From a virus: a stretch of 36,664 nucleotides of DNA. This document shows, one piece after another, positions 16,463 to 24,310 of the stretch; positions within the stretch are counted from its first letter, which is position 1; each line of letters opens with the position of its first letter. The stretch lies in IMG/VR virus record IMGVR_UViG_3300037882_000572, positions 1 to 36,664 of that record, one strand, 5' to 3'. The translations under genes and the position numbers were made by a program. The notes under the pieces were generated by a model that worked only from the letters and a program-made list of their open reading frames with translations, had not been told where the DNA came from and did not search any database.

Positions 16463-17581
16463 ATGAAAATACTCGCAATTCACTCAATTTTTGGAGAAAA
16501 CGACAAAACTAAGTCGGCAGTTGATACGTGGCGTATCTGGCGACCACTAAGAGAACTAAAAAAACACGTTGATTGGCAAATAGATGAGCAACCTAGCCTT
16601 ATTAAAGGCATCGAGAAGTACGCAAGCGCAAAAGAGTTTACAGAAGAAGAAATGCGTAAAGCGTACATTCACCTTAGTAAGTACGATATTGTGTTTAGTT
16701 CGTACCATGCAGACCCTACAGGCTACTCTATGCTTAAAGTATTAGAAGAAAAATACGGAGTACAGTTTGTTATGGACATTGACGACGACATGTTCTCAGT
16801 CAATCCAGATAATCCGTTTTGGGTAAAGATAGACGATGAGAAGTGTTACTGGATGCAGTGTATGATTAGAGACAATACGTGGATATCTACGACTACACCA
16901 GAACTAGCAAAGGTATTCAGAGATAGGCGTGATCGACCAGAGGATAGTGTATTTATCAATCCTAACTTTATTACTGACGACTATAAACAAAACCCTTTTA
17001 ATAATGGTGACAAGATCGTTATTGGTTACTTTGGAGGGTCTTCTCACTATTCAGATATTCACGATACAGGCGTGATGGAAGCAGTACAGAAGATCATGCA
17101 TGAGCGCAAAGATGTATACTTCAAGGCTGTTGGCATGCCTGTTGATACTTACTTACCACGTAAACGCTATACTTTCGTTGATGGTAAACGATTCAATGGC
17201 TGGATGAATGAGATATACCCGAACCTTGCAATGGATATTGCACTTGCACCTTTGAAGCATGATATTTTCAATAAAGGCAAGTCAAACATTAAGTGGCAAG
17301 AGTCAACACGTGCAGGTGCTTTGTTTGTAGGCTCAAACTACGGCCCATACAGCGATTTAGACGGCAAAGCCATACTAGTAGACGAAAACACACAAGACGC
17401 ATGGTACAGCGCCTTAAAACAAGCCATAGACGATGTAGAGTTGCGCAAGGGTATGATAAAGACAGCGCAAGAAGACCTGAAAGCTAACTGGCGACTAGAA
17501 GATAACTGGAAACGGTACAAGACAATGTTTGAAACAGTATATAGGAGTAAACATGAAAACAATCCAACCATCACCAAATAA
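16463..17581 (+). CDS. Glycosyltransferase, GT-B (family 4-like)
   Basis: 372 residues. It begins MKILAIHSIFGENDKTKSAV. Landmarks are KYDIVFSSYHADP, FVMDIDDDMFSV, a second-domain start KIVIGYFGGSSHYSD, LAMDIALAPLKHD and the donor-site motif KSNIKWQESTRAGALFV, with the E-x(3)-RAGA pattern of GT-B enzymes. It would transfer a nucleotide-activated sugar to an acceptor not shown by the sequence. It sits among tail genes, so a virion protein or host surface polymer is a reasonable target. Its last 29 bases overlap the GroES gene in another frame. Confidence 0.82.
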   Translation: MKILAIHSIFGENDKTKSAVDTWRIWRPLRELKKHVDWQIDEQPSLIKGIEKYASAKEFTEEEMRKAYIHLSKYDIVFSSYHADPTGYSMLKVLEEKYGVQFVMDIDDDMFSVNPDNPFWVKIDDEKCYWMQCMIRDNTWISTTTPELAKVFRDRRDRPEDSVFINPNFITDDYKQNPFNNGDKIVIGYFGGSSHYSDIHDTGVMEAVQKIMHERKDVYFKAVGMPVDTYLPRKRYTFVDGKRFNGWMNEIYPNLAMDIALAPLKHDIFNKGKSNIKWQESTRAGALFVGSNYGPYSDLDGKAILVDENTQDAWYSALKQAIDDVELRKGMIKTAQEDLKANWRLEDNWKRYKTMFETVYRSKHENNPTITK

Positions 17582-17816
17582 CGTATTCTGTGAGCGTCAG
17601 AGACCACAAGAGTCAACACAGTCGGGTATTATTATCCCACCGTCTGCGCAAGATGAAACGCAGTTTGCCACCGTCATTGCTAGCGGTTCAGATATATACC
17701 AAAGTGGTGATGTGATCGTATACAAGGAATATACAACTACTGATATTATTCTCGACGAAAAGCCTTATTTTCTTATAGATACAGTTGACATACTAGGAAA
17801 GCTAGTTAATGATTAA
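17553..17816 (+). CDS. groES: GroES-like co-chaperonin
   Basis: 87 residues from the ATG at 17553, after TAGGAG five bases upstream; an upstream frame extension is not needed. The layout follows GroES: N-terminal IQPSPNNVFCERQRPQE, a mobile-loop region STQSGIIIPPSAQDE with the hydrophobic III at 26-28 (E. coli IVL), FATVIASG, GDVIVYKEY and C-terminal IDTVDILGKLV. It caps a GroEL ring and controls the folding cycle. Its partner is probably the GroEL at 3012, some 14.5 kb away and under another promoter. It overlaps the glycosyltransferase by 29 bases and the next gene by eight. Confidence 0.85.
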   Translation: MKTIQPSPNNVFCERQRPQESTQSGIIIPPSAQDETQFATVIASGSDIYQSGDVIVYKEYTTTDIILDEKPYFLIDTVDILGKLVND

Positions 17817-18213
17817 AGTCCTCACTATCGGTACGTTCGACACGCCACATATCGGGCATATGGTACTTTTCAAAAGATGCGAAGAACTCGGAGAGCTGAC
17901 TATAGGTGTCAATAGCGATGAGTTTGTAGAAAAGTACAAAGGTGTAAAACCATTATACTCATTTGAAGAGAGATGTAGTCTACTATCGCAGTTGGGGTAT
18001 AACATTGTACGAAACAATAGCAACGGTAGAGACCTTATACATGAAGAACAGCCTGACATATTAGTAATCGGGTCAGATTGGGCAAAAAAGGACTACTTAA
18101 AACAGATCGGCGTAACACAAGAGTACCTTGATAACTACAATATCTCTTTGATGTATGTCCCTTATACAGTCGGTATTAGTTCAACAGATATTAAGAGGCG
18201 ACTCAGTGAGTAA
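17809..18213 (+). CDS. Cytidylyltransferase-like nucleotidyltransferase (TagD-like)
   Basis: 134 residues. The HxGH motif (TPHIGH, 12-17) binds the nucleotide phosphate, and ISSTDIKRR (123-131) is the C-terminal signature of the glycerol-3-phosphate cytidylyltransferase family. Length suits TagD. It would make a CDP-activated compound such as CDP-glycerol or a related alditol, which the adjacent transferases might use. Other members of this fold use ATP, so the nucleotide is not certain. It starts eight bases before the GroES stop. Confidence 0.82.
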   Translation: MIKVLTIGTFDTPHIGHMVLFKRCEELGELTIGVNSDEFVEKYKGVKPLYSFEERCSLLSQLGYNIVRNNSNGRDLIHEEQPDILVIGSDWAKKDYLKQIGVTQEYLDNYNISLMYVPYTVGISSTDIKRRLSE

Positions 18214-18832
18214 ACTAGCGCTTATTGGTACTTTTTACGGACGATACGAGAAGTCAAGAGACTGCGTACAACGCGTGCTAGATTCTACAAGAGTGCCTGA
18301 TGAGATAATACTTATGTGCGAATCCCAGGAGGACGCAGATAACTTAAAAGACTATGCAAAGTATAGTAACGTACAAATACATATATTAAAGACACCAAAG
18401 ACTGATGACGTATACGACGTTATACCATACTCGAACAAAATAAACTGGGCGCTCGATCATACAGACGCTGATCTTATTGCTTACCTAGATAACGGCTCAA
18501 TGCCCCATATAGATAAGTATAAGATTATGTCAGAAGCCTTAGAACAGAACTCAGAGTGGGGAGCAGTATACTGTACGCAACATCGTACAGGCTTTATAAA
18601 CACCATACACAAAGCACAAGCTATCGTAACAAAGCCTCACTCAGTTATAAACTACACTCAAGGTATGCACCGTAAGACAGATAAGCGCTGGACAACTGAC
18701 ATGAAATGGGCAACACCTAGTGACTTTGCCGATGCAATGTTTTGGGAGTCCTTACAGACTACGTTTTACCCAGTTGGTAGCGAAATACTGGACGTTCACC
18801 ACATGGAGAGTTCAAAAGCAAATGGGCTATAG
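18206..18832 (+). CDS. Glycosyltransferase family 2-like, GT-A
   Basis: 208 residues from a GTG at 18206, overlapping the previous stop by eight bases. The N-terminus KLALIGTFYGRYEKSRDCVQ and STRVPDEIILMCES have the Rossmann-like GT-A start. The metal site reads DLIAYLDNGSMP, a degenerate DxD (LDN). Later come WGAVYCTQHRTGF and a His-rich end. It is shorter than most active GT2 enzymes. It may use the product of the cytidylyltransferase. It completes the cassette, and its end has no clear terminator. Confidence 0.72.
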   Translation: MSKLALIGTFYGRYEKSRDCVQRVLDSTRVPDEIILMCESQEDADNLKDYAKYSNVQIHILKTPKTDDVYDVIPYSNKINWALDHTDADLIAYLDNGSMPHIDKYKIMSEALEQNSEWGAVYCTQHRTGFINTIHKAQAIVTKPHSVINYTQGMHRKTDKRWTTDMKWATPSDFADAMFWESLQTTFYPVGSEILDVHHMESSKANGL

Positions 18833-18851
18833 AAAATAACAAAGGTTGTGC

Positions 18852-18874
18852 TATAATACGAGTAACATAGGCTG
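18852..18874 (+). promoter_or_regulatory. Promoter and AGGCTG leader of the connector gene
   Basis: Extended -10 TGTGCTATAAT (TATAAT 18852-18857), then AGGCTG (18869-18874), 12 bases before ATG 18886 with GGAT in between. No convincing -35. Confidence 0.65.
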
Positions 18875-18885
18875 TTGGATGAATA

Positions 18886-19557
18886 ATGGCTTATACACTC
18901 GGTGAAATAGTGACAAAGGTACAGCAACGTGTCAGAGACACAGGTTATTCTAGTACCGAGATAAAAAACTACATCAACGACACCCAGAACGATATCTTTA
19001 ATGAGTACCGTTTACCTTTTATGGAGGCAACGCAACCGTATACACTTACTGCTGGTGTATCTGATATTACTGATGGCGATGGACTTCCTGCTAACTACGT
19101 TCAGGCACTTGACTTGTTACTTACAACAGACGATCGGGAGAGCCGTCTTTTATATAGGGATATAAGAGACATTGACTTCAACTATCCAGATGCCGACGAC
19201 ACAGACGCATACGCTATAGGCGTACCAGACTCTTGGTATAACTATGCAGACACTATTAGAGTTTTTGCAGTCCCAGACGATGCGTACACTGTATCTCTAA
19301 GGTACTATAAAAAACCAACTGAACTATCTGGCGACGCTGATGTACCAGAAGTACCTAGTGAGTTTGGGGAGATACTTGTAGTTGGCGCAGCGTATCGAGT
19401 ATTACAGGTAAAGGACAATTATGATCAAGCAGGTATTCTACAAAACAAGTATGACGAGTTACTACAAAAACTTGTCTCTAAGTACAGCTACAAGCAAGTT
19501 GGCACTGTGCCACGTATGAGAATCAACCGTGTAAGAATCGGCAGAAGCCAATTTTAG
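18886..19557 (+). CDS. Head-tail connector / adaptor-like protein
   Basis: 223 residues. It begins MAYTLGEIVTKVQQRVRDTGYSSTEIKNYINDTQNDIFNEYR, the D-x-R-V-RD...S-x-xEI-x-NYIN pattern of adaptor proteins that join the portal to the tail in short-tailed phages. After that comes QALDLLLTTDDRESRLLY and a C-terminal helix rich in Lys and Tyr. It sits just upstream of the nozzle-like gene, where T7 gp11/P22 gp4-type adaptors often lie. The exact family was not searched. Confidence 0.68.
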   Translation: MAYTLGEIVTKVQQRVRDTGYSSTEIKNYINDTQNDIFNEYRLPFMEATQPYTLTAGVSDITDGDGLPANYVQALDLLLTTDDRESRLLYRDIRDIDFNYPDADDTDAYAIGVPDSWYNYADTIRVFAVPDDAYTVSLRYYKKPTELSGDADVPEVPSEFGEILVVGAAYRVLQVKDNYDQAGILQNKYDELLQKLVSKYSYKQVGTVPRMRINRVRIGRSQF

Positions 19558-19565
19558 GAGTACAT

Positions 19566-21551
19566 ATGCCCCTAGCTAATCGAAATAAACGATCAATACC
19601 ATCAGTAGGCAGTAGGACTTCAACCTATGAGCTAAACGACTATAGCTTAGGTTATAACTCATTTCTATCAAACGATAAATTCGACCTTAAAAATGGTGGG
19701 GTGAACCAATGGCGACTATCCCAGAACGCTAGGATAACAACACTTGGTGAGTATACTACAAGAAAAGGTTTTGACTTTCACTCAGAAGCGGCAGGGTCTA
19801 CACAAGACGATACGATTACCTCCACTACTGGTGCGTCAGATCAAGCGTTTAGCAATACGATACGTTTTGCACAGGTATTCACGTCAACTGTAACAAAAAG
19901 GCTTAATAAGGTAGAACTAAACCTTAAAAATAACGCAAGTGGTACAGGTACGGTAATTGTTGAGATATGGAGCAATGTATCAAGTGCGCCTGGGCTACTC
20001 CTCGCAAGATCATCTATTGCATCTTCGTCAATCACTGGTGCTTATCAGTATCTGACGGCAAGGTTTGCAGAAGCGCCATCTATTAGTTCATCAACAGACT
20101 ACTGGATTGTAGTGTATGTACAGGCTACTGGTCTTAACACTTATAGTTGGTCTGCTACGACAGCAGAGACGACAGCACTCACATCTACTAACTCAGGCTC
20201 AACATGGTCATCTACCTCATACGCTCTTAACTTCAAAGAACACTATTGTTCTGATAGTAGCGTTATTGGTCTTCACAGGGCGTATAAGAGTGACGGAACT
20301 AAGAAGACACTATTCGTTGAGGGTACAACTCTTTACTCAGTAGACGACGTTACAGGGGCTTTGACAACAGTTAAGTCAGGTCTTAATGCTTCAGCAACAA
20401 AGTACAGATTTGTTACGGTAAATGATATTGTCTACTACGTTAATGAGTACGATGGACTGCGTAAGTGGGACTTTACTTCAGAGTCACAAGTAAGTGCTAC
20501 AAACTATACACATATATGTGAACATAAGGGACTATTATGCTTGGTAACTGCGCTAGACCCTAATAAGGTTGTTTACTCTAACTTTGCAGACTATGAAACA
20601 TTTACCTCTACAGACTTCATTTATGTGCCATCACCAAAGACAGGAGACCCTATTACAGCACTTGAGTCTCTAAATGGGTACTTAATCATTCCAACACTTA
20701 ATAACAAGTTTATACTCTCTGGTGACGACAACGCCACATTCTCACTAGACGAAGCACCAGACCAAAAAGGAACATACACACAAGAAACAATCACGTCGGA
20801 CAGTAACTTCATATACTACTTAGCTAACGATGGTGTGTATCGTTCAAATGGTTCAGAAGCTCAAATTATGAGTGCTGATGTGTACCAAGAGATTGTCGAT
20901 ATGCCTAACAAAGATGATGCCTGTGTTGTTGTAAACCGTGGACGACTATATGTCTGGTACACACCTGCTGGAACAGTTGGAAATAGCGCTTGTTACGTAT
21001 TCTCTCTTAATTACGGTGACAGTGGGGGTACTACTGAAAGTTATGACACGAAGAGTTACGTGAGCCGAGCGGTAAGTGGCTACAGAGATAACGATCTACT
21101 CCTAGTAGGAAGTTCTAAGATAGGTCAGGCATACTGGCAAGAACAAGACTCAAATGACTATACAAACCTCGGTGGAGACATAGATTTTGAACTACGAACA
21201 CACTATATTGTAGGACTTTCACCTGCTGTACTCAAAGAAACAAGGTACTGGCAACCACGATTTGGCGCACAGAGTGGAAACTATACTATCTCTTGTGAAT
21301 ACGCATACGATCTTCGTGATAACTGGACTGTGTACTCGCTTACTAATGTGCAAGGTTCTGGTGAAACATACGGTTCTGGTGAAACATACGGTTCTGGAAT
21401 TGTGTACGGTACTACATCGGAGACTCAATCTTACCTATATGTACCAGGTGAATATCGACGTACCGCTCTACGTTATAAACACTACGCAACACGACAACCT
21501 CACTCATTCCTCGGTCACACTATTGTACAGCAGACAAGGCGCATGAGATGA
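19566..21551 (+). CDS. Tail nozzle-like large protein
   Basis: 661 residues. The start MPLANRNKRSIPSV and LNDYSLGYNSFLSNDKFDLK, NGGVNQWRLSQNARITTLGE then YTTRKGFDFH fits the common opening of nozzle/hub proteins, which list sequence-defined flow of the tail. A middle Ser/Thr-rich beta domain (120-240) may bind carbohydrate. Repeated strands with Trp/Tyr and Asp turns suggest a beta-propeller after that. Near the end there are tandem GETYGS units (bases about 21357-21400). It is coupled to the next gene by ATGA. Confidence 0.65.
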   Translation: MPLANRNKRSIPSVGSRTSTYELNDYSLGYNSFLSNDKFDLKNGGVNQWRLSQNARITTLGEYTTRKGFDFHSEAAGSTQDDTITSTTGASDQAFSNTIRFAQVFTSTVTKRLNKVELNLKNNASGTGTVIVEIWSNVSSAPGLLLARSSIASSSITGAYQYLTARFAEAPSISSSTDYWIVVYVQATGLNTYSWSATTAETTALTSTNSGSTWSSTSYALNFKEHYCSDSSVIGLHRAYKSDGTKKTLFVEGTTLYSVDDVTGALTTVKSGLNASATKYRFVTVNDIVYYVNEYDGLRKWDFTSESQVSATNYTHICEHKGLLCLVTALDPNKVVYSNFADYETFTSTDFIYVPSPKTGDPITALESLNGYLIIPTLNNKFILSGDDNATFSLDEAPDQKGTYTQETITSDSNFIYYLANDGVYRSNGSEAQIMSADVYQEIVDMPNKDDACVVVNRGRLYVWYTPAGTVGNSACYVFSLNYGDSGGTTESYDTKSYVSRAVSGYRDNDLLLVGSSKIGQAYWQEQDSNDYTNLGGDIDFELRTHYIVGLSPAVLKETRYWQPRFGAQSGNYTISCEYAYDLRDNWTVYSLTNVQGSGETYGSGETYGSGIVYGTTSETQSYLYVPGEYRRTALRYKHYATRQPHSFLGHTIVQQTRRMR

Positions 21552-21835
21552 ACCTAAGACCATTGAATACTAGTAACTCCAAAGGTCAAAACTATGGTCA
21601 GATTAACGATATGGTTCGATCTTTGAACAAAGAACAACAAGTAAAGGCTTTTAAAGGCCCTAATAGCACAACTGCTCTTGTAATAGGAAAATACGCTGAA
21701 GGTCGGTACGGACTTGTAATATCAGACAATACTGGGACGAGAAGAGTTTTGATCGGACAAGCCCCAGATGATGGTCGTCCAGGTTCATGGGTCTCTATCG
21801 ATGGGGTAGATGTAATCACAGAACTAGGAGGGTAA
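21548..21835 (+). CDS. Small virion-associated protein
   Basis: 95 residues. It begins MNLRPLNTSNSKGQNYGQIN and a helix IQNDMVRSLNKEQQ, then the beta part VIGKYAEGRYGLVISDNTGT and RRVLIGQAPDDGRPGSWVSI. The strand pattern AEGRYGLVISDxxG...RRVLIG is typical of small tail-tip or fibre-base proteins that precede fibre genes. It ends directly at the next GTG start. Role inferred from place and composition. Confidence 0.65.
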   Translation: MNLRPLNTSNSKGQNYGQINDMVRSLNKEQQVKAFKGPNSTTALVIGKYAEGRYGLVISDNTGTRRVLIGQAPDDGRPGSWVSIDGVDVITELGG

Positions 21836-22498
21836 GTGGCTGATCCTGCTAACTTCTTGCTTACTACTGACTACCCACTAGATAAAATTGTTTACCTAGT
21901 AAGTGGGTCGTTTACTATGGGTGCTACAACTACAGGGTCAGAGAACATTGCGCATGGTTTACCTTTCATACCACTTGTAGGTGGTTACTGGTCACTTACG
22001 TCTGACTTCTCAGTCAACTACGAGTTCGGTAACGGTACTTTCCCATCTGGCAGTCTCGGTGATCTGTTTCAAAGGTCTATTGGTAACATATCAGCTACTA
22101 GTAGTAATATTAAAATGGATTGGTCTAATATAAGTACCTCTGTGACAGTCTACTACCGTATATACGCTTTTGAACCGAGTGGGAGTAGTGCTACACTATC
22201 ACCGATTGCTAGTCAAGGTGATGACTTTATACTCAATACTGACTATAACTACCTAAAACTCTACGATGCAGATTCAGCGTCACCTGGGACTGCGACTACT
22301 TATACAGTGACTCACGATTTAGGATATATACCACAGGTACTAGCATGGTATGAGTATACGGCAGTATCTGGGTTTGTTTTTCCAGTTACAACAGAGTCCA
22401 CTGTAGCTTTAGAGGTTAATACAACAAGTATAGTATTCCAAAATCCATTTGGTGACGATATAGCTAACGTGTGGTGGAGAATTTACCTCGATGAGTAG
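21836..22498 (+). CDS. Tail fibre-like protein with repeated NTDY units
   Basis: 220 residues from a GTG start. Two modules are visible: FLLTTDYPLDKIVYLVSGSF at the start and FILNTDYNYLKLYDADSASP at about 131. Each is followed by beta strands of Gly/Ser/Thr type. The following gene starts with the same unit (FTLNTDFPTLKN). This suggests duplication of one small domain, probably for binding or trimerisation in a fibre. No enzymatic motif. Confidence 0.65.
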   Translation: MADPANFLLTTDYPLDKIVYLVSGSFTMGATTTGSENIAHGLPFIPLVGGYWSLTSDFSVNYEFGNGTFPSGSLGDLFQRSIGNISATSSNIKMDWSNISTSVTVYYRIYAFEPSGSSATLSPIASQGDDFILNTDYNYLKLYDADSASPGTATTYTVTHDLGYIPQVLAWYEYTAVSGFVFPVTTESTVALEVNTTSIVFQNPFGDDIANVWWRIYLDE

Positions 22499-22907
22499 AC
22501 CTAGCGAATTTACCTTGAATACTGACTTTCCAACACTAAAAAATGATGGATCTGGCGCTACTGAGGTAACTATAACAGGTTCAGCTACGATTGCTGGAAG
22601 TAGCACAGCAAGCTACACGTCTGATCTGACTATAGGCGTACAAGGATCAGTATCTAGGGCAAGGTTCAAATCAACAGTTACAGATACTACGTGGCACAGT
22701 GGTACACAAAGAGAGTTTATCCGTATGGGTACAGAGAGTGGATTTCCTGCTTTTTATAGTATGTATGCTTTTACCTATAGACTCGACGCTAACACTATAA
22801 GATGTATAGTTTATATACCGAACCCCTATGCTGGTACTCTGACATTAGACGCTACAAGCTACACTATAAGCTTCTATGTTAATACTTTCATACCTCCATT
22901 TGCTTGA
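22491..22907 (+). CDS. Tail fibre-like protein, paralogue of upstream gene
   Basis: 138 residues. It begins MSRPSEFTLNTDFPTLKNDG, a third copy of the NTDY/NTDF module in this locus. A beta-rich remainder follows (DLTIGVQGSVSRARFKSTV). It overlaps the preceding gene by eight bases. Its stop codon lies inside the -35 box of the next promoter (TTGACA). Role as for its neighbour: probable virion surface or fibre. Confidence 0.62.
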   Translation: MSRPSEFTLNTDFPTLKNDGSGATEVTITGSATIAGSSTASYTSDLTIGVQGSVSRARFKSTVTDTTWHSGTQREFIRMGTESGFPAFYSMYAFTYRLDANTIRCIVYIPNPYAGTLTLDATSYTISFYVNTFIPPFA

Positions 22908-22932
22908 CAATATACTATATCTGTGGTAGCAT
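22904..22932 (+). promoter_or_regulatory. Sigma70-type promoter, near-leaderless
   Basis: TTGACA (22904-22909), 17-base spacer, extended -10 TGGTAGCAT (TAGCAT 22927-22932). The ATG at 22941 is eight bases beyond the -10, so the leader is at most one or two bases. Confidence 0.75.
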
Positions 22933-22940
22933 AAAGCTAC

Positions 22941-23414
22941 ATGAAAAAGTTAATTATTACAGCATCCATCTTATCTCTCACTTTTGTGGGACTCTCTATT
23001 TATACTAGTAACCCAGTTAAACCTACTAAAGTGACAGCAAGCACAGTAGTAGAAAAAGAACAGACTGTAGCCCCAGTAGCACCAGAAGTTGTCGCACAAC
23101 CTGCACCAGTAGAAGAAGCTACACCTGTACAACCCCAGGTGACACAAGTAGAACAGGAAGTTACTTATAAGTGGGCTAAAGAGATGAGTGAAGCTGGTAT
23201 ATCTGAATCTGACTATGCGCTTGTCACCGAGATGTTGCTAGATGATAACGGCTGGCGTACTACTGGTGAGCGTGTATGGTATAAGTCTACTCGTACTATT
23301 GGCGCTGGGACTCTAGTAGGAAACTTGAAGTTTGCAAACGATTGGGTCATAGCAGGATATAACGGTTCGTGGTCACAAGCAAACCAACGCTTTATAAACT
23401 CTGGCAACTTCTAG
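22941..23414 (+). CDS. Secreted protein with degenerate lysozyme-like domain
   Basis: 157 residues. The N-terminal KKLIITASILSLTFVGLSIY is a signal peptide or anchor, then an Ala/Val/Pro/Glu-rich linker (70-90 residues). The C-terminal part reads AGISESDYALVTEMLLDDNGW and LKFANDWVIAGYNGSWSQAN. It lines up with the small lysozyme-like domain of aggregation-promoting-factor proteins, which have AGISESDY...SHESxW and LKWAN...YGSW. The catalytic Glu position appears to be Asp/Asn here. It may bind peptidoglycan rather than cut it, or inhibit a host wall function. That match comes from memory. It is transcribed from its own strong promoter between tail genes. Confidence 0.65.
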   Translation: MKKLIITASILSLTFVGLSIYTSNPVKPTKVTASTVVEKEQTVAPVAPEVVAQPAPVEEATPVQPQVTQVEQEVTYKWAKEMSEAGISESDYALVTEMLLDDNGWRTTGERVWYKSTRTIGAGTLVGNLKFANDWVIAGYNGSWSQANQRFINSGNF

Positions 23415-23424
23415 GATTAGACTA

Positions 23425-23473
23425 TTGTACTTTTATCAGAGTTACTGATATAATGTAGCTAAACATAGGCTGG
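23425..23473 (+). promoter_or_regulatory. Promoter and AGGCTGG leader of ejection genes
   Basis: TTGTAC (23425-23430), 18-base spacer, TGATATAAT (TATAAT 23449-23454), then AGGCTGG (23467-23473) and GGGATGAT before ATG 23488. It likely drives the internal-protein and fibre genes downstream. Confidence 0.68.
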
Positions 23474-23487
23474 CTGTATGGGATGAT

Positions 23488-24309
23488 ATGCAACCTAGAA
23501 CACTTGCTCAAATTGTAGCTGAACTTAATCCAACTTTTCAGGCTCAAACTCAGTCTTTACAGCAACAGCAACAGCTTATCCCTCAAGAGATCGCTTCTCA
23601 GGAGAGTGCGCTCAACGCTCAAAAAGATGTGGCATACGAAGACATTGTATCTGGCGCTCGTCGTCGTGGGCTAGGCTTTTCTGGTATTCCGCTAGGCGAA
23701 CAAGCTAAGTATGCAGCTACTCAATATGCCCCTGCACTCGCAGGTTTACGACAACAAGGTCAACAAAAGGCTATGAGCCTACAAGACGCTATTCTTGCTA
23801 TCAATGAACGTCGTGATACGCTAGGTCAACAAATCTACCAAACTGAGCAAGACAGGTCATTCCAAGCAAACGAAGCTGAAAAGAACCGACAAGCTAGTCT
23901 AGCGTCTGCACGTGCAAGCGCGATTAACCCTATTCCATTTAGCTCACCTAACCAAAGTACGCAGTCACAAAATGGGAGTGCTGTACCGAGAGCAGTACAA
24001 AAGTCACCTGGTAACTTCGCATTTTACGACGCACAAAATCGACCTATTACCGCAGCTCAGTATGCTCAGGCTACTCAAACAGATATTCGTGACGTTCTAT
24101 ACGATCTTGGACAGGGTGGCGATCAACAAGCAGCTAAATTCTACAACCTATTAAGAGGTATAAATAGTGAAGAGGGAGTCAATAGTACGATTGCACAAAT
24201 AGCAAAGACAGCCCCTCAAATTTTTGGTGGCTATGTGCTACCAGAGAGTTTTAGAAATAACCGAGCGGTAGTGGACTACCAAACTCAGCAAAGTGGATTG
24301 AGGTACTAA
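23488..24309 (+). CDS. Putative internal (ejection) virion protein
   Basis: 273 residues. Gln/Ala-rich helical protein: FQAQTQSLQQQQQLIPQEIA, KDVAYEDIVSGARRRGLGFS, a region of heptad-like helices, then ASARASAINPIPFSSPNQST and a compact end. The segment GARRRGLGFSGIP...EQAKYAATQYAPAL is typical of internal/ejection proteins located before a large Gly-rich membrane-active protein. It probably assembles within the capsid and is injected with DNA. Confidence 0.65.
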   Translation: MQPRTLAQIVAELNPTFQAQTQSLQQQQQLIPQEIASQESALNAQKDVAYEDIVSGARRRGLGFSGIPLGEQAKYAATQYAPALAGLRQQGQQKAMSLQDAILAINERRDTLGQQIYQTEQDRSFQANEAEKNRQASLASARASAINPIPFSSPNQSTQSQNGSAVPRAVQKSPGNFAFYDAQNRPITAAQYAQATQTDIRDVLYDLGQGGDQQAAKFYNLLRGINSEEGVNSTIAQIAKTAPQIFGGYVLPESFRNNRAVVDYQTQQSGLRY

Positions 24310-24310
24310 T

